64,000 bases of DNA from the NCBI GenBank assembly GCA_963920635.1, contig OY987307.1, positions 17,313,735 to 17,377,734 of the forward strand. The letters run 5' to 3'. Each line of letters opens with the position of its first letter. Within the stretch, counting starts at the first letter, position 1. Source of the stretch: Pseudeuparius sepicola. Lineage: Eukaryota; Arthropoda; Insecta; Coleoptera; Anthribidae. Positions 23,672-34,429 of the stretch are shown here, one piece after another. The notes beneath the pieces were generated by a model that was not told the origin of the DNA, did not search any database, and saw only the letters and a program-made list of their open reading frames with translations. The position numbers and the translations under genes are program-made.

Positions 23672-23728
23672 GCGAACTTAGCCAGTATATTAATAATAAC
23701 TTATTATTAATATACTGGCTAAGTTCGC
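23672..23728. repeat. Perfect 57-bp palindrome
   Basis: Two 28-base arms beginning GCGAACTTAGCCAGTATATT are perfect complements around a single C (23700). The palindrome lies in the upstream part of the old hAT gene relic. I see no clear target duplication beside it. Confidence 0.93.
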
Positions 23729-23925
23729 CATTAACCCGAAGTGTAGAACTGGTAAAACAATCTGAGGTTGCTTTTCAAAATGTCGCAGGTAAAATTATTG
23801 GGGACAAAATATTTCAAAAATTTATAAATGTGATAGAAAAATAATGGGTTTCAGTTTCTTAGCCAAGTAGCAAATATTTTAAAGGGCGATTTTACCCAAT
23901 CCATCGATTTGGACCCTGTGATAGT

Positions 23926-25581
23926 CAGTGCCGGACTGGACAGGTGAGATAGTGAGAAAAATCTCACGGCCCCCCTCCTGTAAAGGCGGCTTGGGGGCCC
24001 CTCCCTGAACGGTTTCAGAGAGCGCTAGCGCGCCCGACGAGGGCCTCTATTATTACCTCCTCAAACAAACGAATCCTATAATGTGAGTATGTGAGGTAGG
24101 TTGTACCCAAGTAGCATGTGAGCGCGTCTTTTCCAAATTAAAAATAATTAAATCACGTCTTTGCTCAAGCTTGTCAGAACACTTACTGGAAAGTTTTATT
24201 TTAATGAGCGTGGAAGCAGAAACATTGCGTTTAATCGATCCTGAAAAAATTATCTTACCTTTGGCTTCAGAAACTTCTCCATATAAAAAATATTAGCTGG
24301 TTAGAGTCACATGGAACAGCATAAAAACATTTGAATATTATACGGGTGATTTCTGCTGATAAGTGTGGTATTTTTACCAGTAGCAGAGTGTGGTAAATGC
24401 TATCAAATAGATCGCACCCCGTATATCACTGTGTTCCAAGTAATTTCATATATATCTTACCAGGGTAGCTCGAGAACAGGCGCCTCTGTAATAAAATACG
24501 AGACAAAAAACTTTTTTAACCATATTAAACCACATACCTGGTATTAGTAGTGGAAAGAGATGAAGGAGAGAGAGAAGATAGATAGGCTACCATTGTAGTA
24601 AAAACAAGTGACTGCATGCTCGCCTAATATAATATCACCAATACTTGCATGGGTTACACTGTTCGCCGGGTGGCCACTTGTGCAGCGAAATGCTGTGGCT
24701 GTGCCATAATTTCACAGATCTTAGGATATACTTGCGTAAATAGTTATAATCGATATGGCTTTTTAGAGACCTTTTGACAATATTATATGGTGCGTTAACC
24801 TATACGTTGTATTTGACGACAACCTTAAAAAAACCTTAAAAGTGAAATATTACGTTGCTTGTAGAATATGTATATTTTTGAAAACTGGGCGTGACGCTTA
24901 CGTCCTATATTCTTTTTGTGACACCAATTAGAGGTTTTTTATGCTGTTTCAAGTGACTTTAGAAATAATATACTCGTACTTACCTAAGCCCTAGGTACGT
25001 ACTACTTAGATGTGATTCGATATTGTGTAGAAAATTTAGTTCAAATTTTTTGTTTTTATTTTTTTTTATTTTATTGCTTAGACTCAAACTTAAAGCATTG
25101 ACTGAAAATTGGAAACACTTGCTACGCAGCAGTTCCTACCACTGCTTTTTAGGTGTCAGTAGAGTCTGCAATGCAAAATTCATTGTGTTTGTGCCCTGGA
25201 AACCGCTTAATGATTAAAAAAGTATCAAATGTCAAGCCGTTGTCGGTCTTCACAATATTTCAGTAAACGCTTAAAGAAAGACTTATATTTACTATATTTA
25301 CATTTGTATAGGTACCGTACCTGTTTCTAGAGTTTATTTTAATTTTCTTGTTCATTTATTATTTTGTTATACTTTTTATAAATATATTGTGTTTACTTTT
25401 CAAAAAGCAATCCGATATTTCAATGTAGCCACCTATTCTTACATACATTGTAGAGTGAGAGATCTAAAAAATTTTAGAGATAAAATGTTTTTGAGCAAAG
25501 CCCATTTTCATCATTCATCTAATGTGGCGGCCCCTTGTTTAAAAAAATCTTACTGGGCCAAGATGGGCCAGTCCGGCACTG
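23926..25581. mobile_element. hAT element, TIR CAGTGCCGGACTGG, 8-bp TSD
   Basis: The element is 1656 bp. Both ends read CAGTGCCGGACTGG inward, flanked by an exact 8-bp duplication GTGATAGT (23918-23925 and 25582-25589). Removing the element rejoins the coding relic of an older hAT gene, which confirms both boundaries. It carries a C-terminal transposase remnant (next entry) but no full gene. Confidence 0.95.
24108..24296 (+). pseudogene. hAT transposase C-terminal dimerisation domain
   Basis: A clean 62-codon frame reads VACERVFSKLKIIKSRLCSS, then LSEHLLESFILMSVEAETL, and ends in a stop at 24294-24296. CERxFSxLKxIKxRLxxxLSxxxLExLxLM is the hAT dimerisation motif. The catalytic part is missing, apparently removed by internal deletion of the 1.66-kb element. 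Orientation agrees with the element running left to right. Confidence 0.85.
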
Positions 25582-25705
25582 GTGATAGTGAGCAATTTTA
25601 AAAGCGCACCTCTTACATCGGTTGATGTGGAAAGGAGTTTCTCCATTTACATTTTTTTTAATTGAGAATTTTGAGCAACATTTAGTGGTTTATTGTTTTT
25701 ACAAC

Positions 25706-26206
25706 TAAATTTCAACCTGATTGTTATAGTTTATAATAAGTGCATATTTAGATTTAGTTCAATCGCCCTGTATGAAAAAAATTTAAAATAAAATATTGTT
25801 ACTTTCACTATGTTTAAATGCATTTAGAAATTTGTATGTACATTATATATTATGTTTATCTCTAAATGAAACAATAGATTTATATTTTTATAGTATTTTT
25901 TAATTTGCATATTTTCAACATTTTCCTGCATATTTTGACTAAATTATTTGCATATTTTTAGGGTTTCGACTTGCATATTTGGGTTACTCTAACAATAAGT
26001 ATCGTAAATGGACAGAAATATTTACGTACAGCTTAATTACGGTAGGTCAGTACCTACAGCTGTCAAAGTGACTGCAATTCGTGCTCTCCATGCCCGAAGC
26101 ACCCGATGTTGCTTTTTCGGCATAATAAAATTATAAGTGTTTGTTCTAATTAAAAAATCTCATCTACCGGGGGATTGTAATTTTCACGACAGTATCTATA
26201 ATCTAG
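25706..26206. other. Gene-free stretch with a TTGCATATTT repeat
   Basis: At about 25900-25990 the word TGCATATTTT recurs four times at irregular spacing. No gene seen. Confidence 0.45.
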
Positions 26207-26212
26207 TTAATA

Positions 26213-26475
26213 GGTCCGACATTGATTCTTGAGGTATCGATAAATGTAAAACAGCGAATGGTTCAAAAATTCGCTACAGGAGCAACGAAGTTCAGGGAAG
26301 TCAACCGACATCCAGCCACTGGATTCCAAATCTACTGCACACTTGACTATGAACAATATATCGCGCAGGATATTCGCCGTCAACTTTAAAAGCCAGATAC
26401 TTAAGAAACTTTCTTTGAACACGTTCCAATAGCATCTTCTGATTGTTATACCGGAGGCATATTCTAAGTAGTCTT
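26213..26475 (-). pseudogene. LINE reverse transcriptase C-terminal relic
   Basis: On the minus strand one frame reads NNQKMLLERVQRKFLKYLAF and on through KVDGEYPARYIVHSQVCSRF before a stop. xxxIERVQRKFLRYLxxK is typical of the region after the RT domain in jockey/CR1/I-type non-LTR elements. Upstream and downstream parts are lost, and a competing frame is open over the same stretch by chance. It is too short to place in a clade. Confidence 0.75.
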
Positions 26476-26479
26476 CAGC

Positions 26480-27162
26480 GAACATAGGCAAAGCACAAGT
26501 TCTTCAGCGCAACTATAATAGGCACTGTGAAAATTAAGGCTATTACTGAGAATAAATCCGTAAAATTTTTACGCTTCAGATATTTTGTATTCAACGCCTG
26601 CCAATGTGAACCAATGAAATGACATATACTTTCTGAAATATTAACCAATCATGTGATGATTTCAGCGAAAATTCCATACCTACCTTTTTTGACCAATCAA
26701 AGGCTCGTGTTTTGCTTCGTTGTCATGGCAACTCAAAAAATTTCCGGAAATATTCTCACTTGCTCTAGGCAGCAGGAGGTGATTACAGTGGAAATTTTTT
26801 GACAGATGTCATTATTAGATATAATGTGCCGTTGTAACATATATACTCAACAAAAATTTTGATAATAATTTCGTTTAATTTACGTGTATTTTTACGGAAA
26901 TTTTTCTCTAACACGAATTTTTTATCGCTCGGTCGCTACGCGACTCGTGATAATTTTCAAGAAATTCGTGTACTCGAAAAATTTCCGGCAATAATTCAAG
27001 CACTAAGGGCGATTACTAGTGATAATAGCACTAGTGGTATTTTCGCAGAAATCCTACTCTCTTAGTTACGTCCTAGTTACGCTAAACCAATATTGTGGCA
27101 GCTAAAATTGATAACCCGTGGATACCTTCTTCACATTGCCAAATTTAATATAGCACTAAGTA
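26480..27162. other. Gene-free stretch
   Basis: AATTTCCGG-type words recur (near 26741 and 26980), which suggests a decayed repeat. No gene recognised. Confidence 0.4.
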
Positions 27163-27517
27163 TACTAAAATCGAGCAACTCTTACGCCTGGCGTAAACAA
27201 GAGCACGTGCGTTGAGATATTCGCCATGGCCGCACTGAGGCACGACCTTTATTTAATTTTAGTTTTATAATTGTTTACAGCAAAATAGTTCGGAAAAGAA
27301 TTATTGGCTTAATTCAAATGGTTCAAAACATCGATAAAATTATTTGTGGCTGTGTCTAAACAGCTGAAAATAACAAGATAAAACCGCATAACTACAATTT
27401 TGCGATCGAGTACGTCACTGTTGCCGAGTCGGATGAAATTTTATAGCCTACCGATCAATCGCGGAACGTCATTGAACACGTGGTTTTATTTACGCCAGGA
27501 CTGCTCGATTTTAGTAT
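27163..27517. mobile_element. MITE with CTAAAATCGAGCA inverted ends
   Basis: TACTAAAATCGAGCA at the left is mirrored at the right, 355 bp away. The arms continue imperfectly (GCGTAAA, CACGTG). TA flanks both ends. There is no coding content. Confidence 0.8.
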
Positions 27518-27682
27518 AGAGGATATATTTTCAGTTAACAAATTGATCGTTAAATATCTATTAGCACAAAAAACATATTCAGAACCGAAAGCTCAACCTG
27601 AATGACAGCTGTCAAATGGACTTTAACTTTTAAGCATGGTAATTAAATTTATATACGGTTAGTTAAGTAAAACATTAATCTG

Positions 27683-27754
27683 ATCTCAATGGTCTAGGGG
27701 CACGATTCTTGCTTTGCGTGCGAGAGGTCTTGGGTTCAAATCCCGGGTGTGGCT
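27683..27754 (+). tRNA. tRNA-Pro-like pseudogene with TGC anticodon
   Basis: The 72-nt segment has a good D-arm/box A (TGGTCTAGGGG), an anticodon stem CTTGC/GCGAG with loop TTTGCGT, and a perfect box B (GGTTCAAATCC at 27733-27743). The body resembles tRNA-Pro, but the anticodon reads TGC (Ala) where Pro has TGG. The 7-base acceptor strands (ATCTCAA and GTGTGGC) do not pair, so I judge it a pseudogene or the head of a tRNA-derived SINE. A nine-T run follows immediately. Confidence 0.75.
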
Positions 27755-27755
27755 G

Positions 27756-27764
27756 TTTTTTTTT
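27756..27764 (+). terminator. Pol III T-run terminator
   Basis: Nine T residues begin one base after the tRNA-like segment, the normal position for an RNA polymerase III terminator. With intact box A and box B the unit could still be transcribed. Confidence 0.6.
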
Positions 27765-28140
27765 ATTATTATTTTTTAAATTACATTTTCTAAGACGGGA
27801 AATATTTATAATTCTTCTGGTTAATTTGTTCCGAAGAAGTTGAGTTGATAAATTATGGCTACATACACAATGAATAATTATGAAACTATTTGCATTCATA
27901 ATGCAAGAATGCAAATAGCTAAGAAAATACCACTCCTGCTGCGCAGTCGTGGTATTTTCAGCTTTGGGATTATAATTCGTAAAATTAACGAAAGTCATTA
28001 TCGATAATAGGCACACCACTTGTTATATTACCCCTGATAATCATCATGGCTGAATCACCCTATATAGAAAGTAAACATTTCTTAGTTAGATATTATCCAA
28101 TGCTTTTAATGTTAAAACTGTTGTTTATTATTTTAAGTTC
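27765..28140. other. Gene-free stretch with hairpin and MITE end
   Basis: A hairpin at about 27882-27920 pairs AGCTATTTGCATTCTTGCAT with its near-complement. A terminus ATGGCTGAATCACCCTATA lies at about 28046. Confidence 0.5.
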
Positions 28141-30181
28141 GATTACGAAACCCTTTTAGCTTCGAAAAGACCGGATGCGGTGGAAAGTGAGAAACTCAAA
28201 TTAGTTTTACTCCACCCATCCCTCGGGATATCCCGGGATGTTCACTATTTGTTTTGACGGCCCTAAATTACCGCAAGCCGCTCGAAATTCACTAAAAGAT
28301 TACGAAACCCTTTTAGCTTCGAAAAGACCGGATGCGGTGGAAAGTGAGAAACTCAAATTAGTTTTACTCCACCCATCCCTCGGGATATCCCGGGATGTTC
28401 ACTATTTGTTTTGACGGCCCTAAATTACCGCAAGCCGCTCGAAATTCACTAAAAGATTACGAAACCCTTTTAGCTTCGAAAAGACCGGATGCGGTGGAAA
28501 GTGAGAAACTCAAATTAGTTTTACTCCACCCATCCCTCGGGATATCCCGGGATGTTCACTATTTGTTTTGACGGCCCTAAATTACCGCAAGCCGCTCGAA
28601 ATTCACTAAAAGATTACGAAACCCTTTTAGCTTCGAAAAGACCGGATGCGGTGGAAAGTGAGAAACTCAAATTAGTTTTACTCCACCCATCCCTCGGGAT
28701 ATCCCGGGATGTTCACTATTTGTTTTGACGGCCCTAAATTACCGCAAGCCGCTCGAAATTCACTAAAAGATTACGAAACCCTTTTAGCTTCGAAAAGACC
28801 GGATGCGGTGGAAAGTGAGAAACTCAAATTAGTTTTACTCCACCCATCCCTCGGGATATCCCGGGATGTTCACTATTTGTTTTGACGGCCCTAAATTACC
28901 GCAAGCCGCTCGAAATTCACTAAAAGATTACGAAACCCTTTTAGCTTCGAAAAGACCGGATGCGGTGGAAAGTGAGAAACTCAAATTAGTTTTACTCCAC
29001 CCATCCCTCGGGATATCCCGGGATGTTCACTATTTGTTTTGACGGCCCTAAATTACCGCAAGCCGCTCGAAATTCACTAAAAGATTACGAAACCCTTTTA
29101 GCTTCGAAAAGACCGGATGCGGTGGAAAGTGAGAAACTCAAATTAGTTTTACTCCACCCATCCCTCGGGATATCCCGGGATGTTCACTATTTGTTTTGAC
29201 GGCCCTAAATTACCGCAAGCCGCTCGAAATTCACTAAAAGATTACGAAACCCTTTTAGCTTCGAAAAGACCGGATGCGGTGGAAAGTGAGAAACTCAAAT
29301 TAGTTTTACTCCACCCATCCCTCGGGATATCCCGGGATGTTCACTATTTGTTTTGACGGCCCTAAATTACCGCAAGCCGCTCGAAATTCACTAAAAGATT
29401 ACGAAACCCTTTTAGCTTCGAAAAGACCGGATGCGGTGGAAAGTGAGAAACTCAAATTAGTTTTACTCCACCCATCCCTCGGGATATCCCGGGATGTTCA
29501 CTATTTGTTTTGACGGCCCTAAATTACCGCAAGCCGCTCGAAATTCACTAAAAGATTACGAAACCCTTTTAGCTTCGAAAAGACCGGATGCGGTGGAAAG
29601 TGAGAAACTCAAATTAGTTTTACTCCACCCATCCCTCGGGATATCCCGGGATGTTCACTATTTGTTTTGACGGCCCTAAATTACCGCAAGCCGCTCGAAA
29701 TTCACTAAAAGATTACGAAACCCTTTTAGCTTCGAAAAGACCGGATGCGGTGGAAAGTGAGAAACTCAAATTAGTTTTACTCCACCCATCCCTCGGGATA
29801 TCCCGGGATGTTCACTATTTGTTTTGACGGCCCTAAATTACCGCAAGCCGCTCGAAATTCACTAAAAGATTACGAAACCCTTTTAGCTTCGAAAAGACCG
29901 GATGCGGTGGAAAGTGAGAAACTCAAATTAGTTTTACTCCACCCATCCCTCGGGATATCCCGGGATGTTCACTATTTGTTTTGACGGCCCTAAATTACCG
30001 CAAGCCGCTCGAAATTCACTAAAAGATTACGAAACCCTTTTAGCTTCGAAAAGACCGGATGCGGTGGAAAGTGAGAAACTCAAATTAGTTTTACTCCACC
30101 CATCCCTCGGGATATCCCGGGATGTTCACTATTTGTTTTGACGGCCCTAAATTACCGCAAGCCGCTCGAAATTCACTAAAA
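28141..30181. repeat. Satellite array, 157-bp monomer, 13 copies
   Basis: GATTACGAAACCC recurs every 157 bp at 28141, 28298, 28455 and on to 30025, giving 13 monomers. I find no difference between them by eye. Each monomer is about 45% GC, against a clearly AT-richer surround. It contains ten CpG sites and the palindrome CGGGATATCCCG overlapping CCCGGG. The array starts and stops abruptly. 157 is not a multiple of three and stops occur in every monomer, so it is not coding. Near-perfect identity implies very recent amplification or homogenisation, or an assembly effect. Confidence 0.97.
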
Positions 30182-30515
30182 TCCTCCAGAGAGAATTACC
30201 GGAAACAGCAAAAAGTTCAGACAGCCCACCGCACACGCTTAGTCACAGTGCAGTATATAGTTTAGTGCTGAGTAACTGGTAAGTTAGAAGGAATGCACAC
30301 TCTCAATTAGGTACATACGTTAGTACCTACATGTTCTAGATTATACGCAAGAAGTTAGTGAAGCTTAACGGAAGGGACTAATTTCACATAATTAACGGAA
30401 TTTTGGAAGTTTATATCTTCTAAATGATTATCAACTGGATTTTGGTTACTACTAAAAAAGGTATAAAAATGAAATGTAGTGTGTAACATTTGAGGATGAT
30501 ATTTTCATTCTTATA
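30182..30515. other. Gene-free stretch
   Basis: No gene or repeat recognised between the satellite and the next foldback. Confidence 0.4.
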
Positions 30516-31481
30516 CAGGGTGCCCGGTAAGTATGGCGCAATCTCGCAGGAGCAGGTAGGGGACGTCAAAATATTACGATTGAGCTTAACAACTACTGGT
30601 CAGATCTCAATAGTTACTGACATACAGGGCGTTGTAACTCTTTTTTCAAATTGAATTATGGCAATATCAATCTGCTGCTAATCAAGCTGCTGAACTGAAA
30701 TTTGGCGCTGCTGTGTTTTTGGCGATGGAGAATAAGCTGAAAATGTCAATTTCATAGAGGGCGCCACTTGCACTGTTTTTGCATCGTGCTTTTACTCGTA
30801 ACTTTTTTGAGATTATCTTTTTGGTCCATCATTTTAGTGTGCATCTTTTTATTCTGCAACAAAAAGGTACTCTTGTTTCATAACGATCAAATCAACCGTT
30901 TGCGTTGAAATTGGAAAAATGTGCCCCAAAACACCTGTTGACTTCAATATTCGAAACATAAATTTTTCACCTACCGCTTTCAAATGTAACAGATCAACTG
31001 TCCATTCAAAATTATGAAAAAAATTCCAAATGGACATTGGTCAAAACACCATTGGTTTTCTTGAAATAGAGTGTCAAAATTTTGTCCAATTCAATCCTAT
31101 CCATTTTGAAAGCGAATAATTTTTGGTACATAGAGTGCATAGATGCACTAAAATGATGGACCTGCAGAACCAAAAAGATAACCACAAAAAAGTTACGAGT
31201 AAAAGCACGATTCAAAAGCGGCGCAAGTGGCGCCCTCTGGGAGATACGGCAAAATTGAATTTTCAGCTTATTCTAAATCCCACACAGCAGTGCCAAATTT
31301 CAGTTCAGCAGCTTGATTAGTTTGGGAAATATTGCCATAATTCAATTTGAAAAAAAGAGTTACAACGCCCTGTATCTCAGTAACTATTGAGATCTGACCC
31401 GTAGTTGTTAAGTTCAATCATAATGTTTTGACGTCTCCTACCTGCTCCTTTGAGATTGCCCTATACTTACCGGACACCCTG
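30516..31481. mobile_element. Foldback family A, palindromic element, 966 bp
   Basis: The ends CAGGGTGCCCGGTAAGTATG and complement are flanked by TA. The arms share the family A core (AATCAAGCTGCTGAACTGAA, GGCGCCACTTGC, CAACAGGTGTTTTG) but carry outer termini unlike those of 15438-16607. Mirror-image short open frames on both strands arise from the palindrome and are not genes. Confidence 0.92.
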
Positions 31482-31538
31482 TATACCAAGGTACCCCATA
31501 TAGTTTATACAGATATAACTATTTAGATAAGACTGAAT

Positions 31539-31877
31539 GTACACCACGTGCGTGGTGATTCAACATTTTGACCCATCAAATGGCTTTTTTCGATCTGTAG
31601 CGAGCAACACGCATAATTTTAAACTTTTGGTCACATTTTGAGACAAAAATTATTTAAAAATATTTATTACAATGGCCGTTATTAGTATTTGCGCAAAAAA
31701 CCTAATAACGGCCATTGCGATAAATATTTTTAAATAATTTTTGTCTCAAAATGTGAGTAATTACTTAGATTAAAATTTGTTTTGACCGAAAGTTTAAAAT
31801 TATGCGTGTTGCTCGCTACAGATCGAAAAATGCCATTTTATGGGTCAAAATGTTGAATCACCACATACGTGCTGTAC
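31539..31877. mobile_element. Foldback MITE, 339 bp, near-complete palindrome
   Basis: GTACACCACGTGCGTGGTGA at the left is mirrored as GTACAGCACGTATGTGGTGA at the right. The arms (GATTCAACATTTTGACCC, GTAGCGAGCAACACGCATAA, TAATAACGGCCATTG) pair to the centre near 31685. No protein is encoded. Confidence 0.88.
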
Positions 31878-32803
31878 ATTGCGCCATAAGGGCATACAAA
31901 TAGAACTGTAGAAATATGAAAATGGCCATCTTCGGTTTTATTTAGGAGACAAATTTTGTAGCTCTGTAGGCACTGAAAATTTACTAAATACCTTGCCAAC
32001 ACATTTTTTTTTTCTAAAAAGTAAGAAGTTCTGGCAAAAGTAATACCAGGTATACTTAGTACCCTTAAACCCTCATAGTTCGTAGTAAACTAGAGAAAAA
32101 CGAAAATGTTCCGGAAGAGTTAGGGGTACATTCCTACCAGAACTTTATCTTTACCCTTACAATTATAAGTTGTAACTTCTTTAGGAGGCCTTGGATTGGA
32201 AAATATTATATCAAACACCCCCACAAAATATGTCAATGTTTACAAATTTTCATTTTTTAGACTATTTCTGGAACATCTTGTATAATAATTCTCACATGCA
32301 CAATATAGGGTGGGTCAGTTTTTTCTAGCAGGAATTTAACATTCGATAGAAAATTGCATTTTAAAACAAAAATGTAATATTAGTGTAGGTCCAAGAACGC
32401 TTCATTTTCCAGATACACGGCGTTAAAATTTTGGGCTCAAATTACAGGTTTTGTATTCCTTGTACTTTTCCAGTAAGAGTCAAAGCGTTGTGTAACATAT
32501 TCAATTTTGATCGATTTCCTATTACTTGGTTTACATCACATTTTTTGCAAAAAAAATTGAGCTGGTTTTTAAATTATTTTTCTTTACGAATTAATCGAAA
32601 AAGTGAGGTAAACATAAATAGGTATCAAAAAAGAAAAAGAGCAACTTTTTGCACAAAATTAAATTTTGAATTTAAGATTGTATTGAGTTCTAACTTTATA
32701 CAGGACCGTATAATTTTTTTTATTCGTACCTCCGCTACTTGTTGGATGGAAATAACGGAATAATACATATGAAATTGAATCGTTTGTGGATCTATTAGTC
32801 CTA
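31878..32803. other. Gene-free stretch with decayed repeat ends
   Basis: A TATAGGGTGGGTCAG motif near 32307 looks like a decayed foldback terminus. The 110-codon open frame at 32431-32763 matches nothing I know and lies in this repeat-like sequence. Confidence 0.45.
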
Positions 32804-33943
32804 GAGCCGGCCGCATGATTTCAACTCTCATAAGATTACAGAATAAGATGTTACGTAAAATGTAGAGAGTATATTCAAAGTCTAGAGAATTCTCTAGACT
32901 TTGGTATATTTGTTTACTTCAAGCGAGTAGGTTGCCTCAGATAATATGGGCCAGATTACTGTTATTTAAAGAAGTTTTGGTTAATTTTTAGGTACAACTC
33001 GTCCCACGAACATATTTACCAAAAGTCTTTTGATAAATTCGAAAAGTGCTGTTCTAAAAATCGAAGGAGGTGATATATTTCTTAACTGGGTCTTGTACTT
33101 TCCTCCAGTATCGAAAGAAACCTCGAAAATCCGATATTTACCTAACCAAATTTCCCGACTCCCGATTTTTAAGTTTCGAGAAACGGGACGGCTGTAAAAT
33201 TAGCGAAATTGACAGGAAATCCTGAGGAACCGCTCTTAGAAATTGCGTGTTTTTTCTCATTTTTTTATTTTTCTGGGGCACCGGAAGCATCTGTTCCTCA
33301 CCTGAAGACTTGAGGGAAGCTTTAAAAATTCCGACCCCAGAGCCCCAAGCCGAAATAACTTGGCTGTAGCTCGGCGAAAAAGGTCAATTTCTGACAGTTT
33401 TCGGACTTTGGCTTTTAGGTGACGGGAAATGCCGGACAATCACTTAAAAAAGATGCGTCCCACCTGTGTTGGTCGTTTTAATCTTTAATAACGCGAAAAC
33501 GGGAAATAATTTACCTGAAAAAGTTTTGTTAAATAATTGTTTGAAAAATTTTTTTCCTGTGCATTAAACGGTTATGACACTGGCTGTATAGCGGTATTTC
33601 GCACACAACTCGCGTCCCCGAGGTCCAGACTTGCCCCCATCTCTCGCGCCGTATTTAACAGCGGAGGATTTTCGGGGCCCCGAAAATACGCCTATCGGAT
33701 TTCTAAAGGACCAAGGGACCCTTTTGTATTGTTGCTCCATGGGCCTTCTTTCCTATTTTGTTCTATTATCTTATGAGAGTAGGTTTACCTAAAAATTAAC
33801 CAAAACTTCTTTAAATGACAATGATTGGGCCCATATATTAATTGAGGCAACCTACTCGCTTCAAGTAAAGAAATATACTGTCTACATTTTACATAACATC
33901 TTATTCTATAATCTCAGGAGAGTTGAAATCATGCGGCCGGCTC
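32804..33943. mobile_element. Foldback element with GAGCCGGCCGCATG ends
   Basis: The left terminus GAGCCGGCCGCATGATTTCA is mirrored at 33943. The arms of about 170 bp pair well (AATAAGATGTTA, TACTTCAAGCGAGTAGGTTG, ATATGGGCC). The interior of about 800 bp is GC-richer and non-coding as far as I can tell. The left arm alone carries the 28-bp palindrome at 32876-32903. Confidence 0.85.
32876..32903. mobile_element. 28-bp perfect palindromic insertion with 7-bp TSD
   Basis: The insert is CAAAGTCTAGAGAA followed by its exact reverse complement. It is flanked on both sides by GTATATT (32869-32875 and 32904-32910). The opposite arm of the host foldback (near 33870) reads through this point with a single TATATT and no insert, so it serves as the empty site. 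A diverged relative with its own duplication is at 39099-39129. Confidence 0.85.
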
Positions 33944-34429
33944 TCATACTAACATGTTTTCGAGGAAAGACACCGCTGATGGACTATATAGAGCCCTACT
34001 GGAAAAATGTAGATTATCGTGGGTAAAATCGCAATTGCCGGAAATTTTATCGATACATTTTTCGAAAGTTTTATTTTGCCTAGAAAGATTACCTACGAGT
34101 AAAAATTGGATTCTGCATTTTCTGATAATATCCCGAAGCTCTAGGGATTTTATCTCAAAATAAAAAGCCAATTTGTACAAATGATCTTGCTTAACTGCAA
34201 AATAGTGCTTGCAACTACGATTTCTTTATTAATTTTTTGTATATTTTTACATCTCCAAAACGATCTACATATCATTTTGAACGGGTTTCCTGTTTTGAAT
34301 AATCGCGAAAGTGACTGCTTCGGCTGGGGCGTCCCAGTAAACAAATATGACATTTCCAAGACATCAGGCGCGATTTTTTCGACTTTTTAAACTGGTTTAT
34401 TTTCTGAATGTACACAAATTTAAAGAAAA
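33944..34429. other. Gene-free stretch
   Basis: Open frames of about 69-78 codons overlap on both strands without resemblance to known proteins. Confidence 0.4.

Larger units (their letters stand above)
23730..25705 (+). pseudogene. Older hAT transposase C-terminus, split by a younger hAT
   Basis: Left part (about 23740-23925): SEVAFQNVAGKIIGDKIFQK, a stretch around GFQFLSQVANILKGDF, then ending near DLDPV. Right part (from 25590): NFKSAPLTSVDVERSFSIY, then after a frame slip IENFEQHLVVYC and a stop at about 25705. Read together this is the C-terminal end of the hAT subgroup with the APxTSVDVERSFS motif before the dimerisation helix. The 1.66-kb insertion 23926-25581 and small indels disable it. 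Only the last ~120 codons are visible. Confidence 0.75.

Noticed and set aside
28141..30181. CRISPR-like regular array
   Set aside because: The monomers are head-to-tail with no variable spacers, and the setting is eukaryotic.
32431..32763. 110-codon open frame
   Set aside because: The product is low-complexity in Phe/Arg/Asn, has an opposing overlapping frame, and lies in repeat-like sequence.
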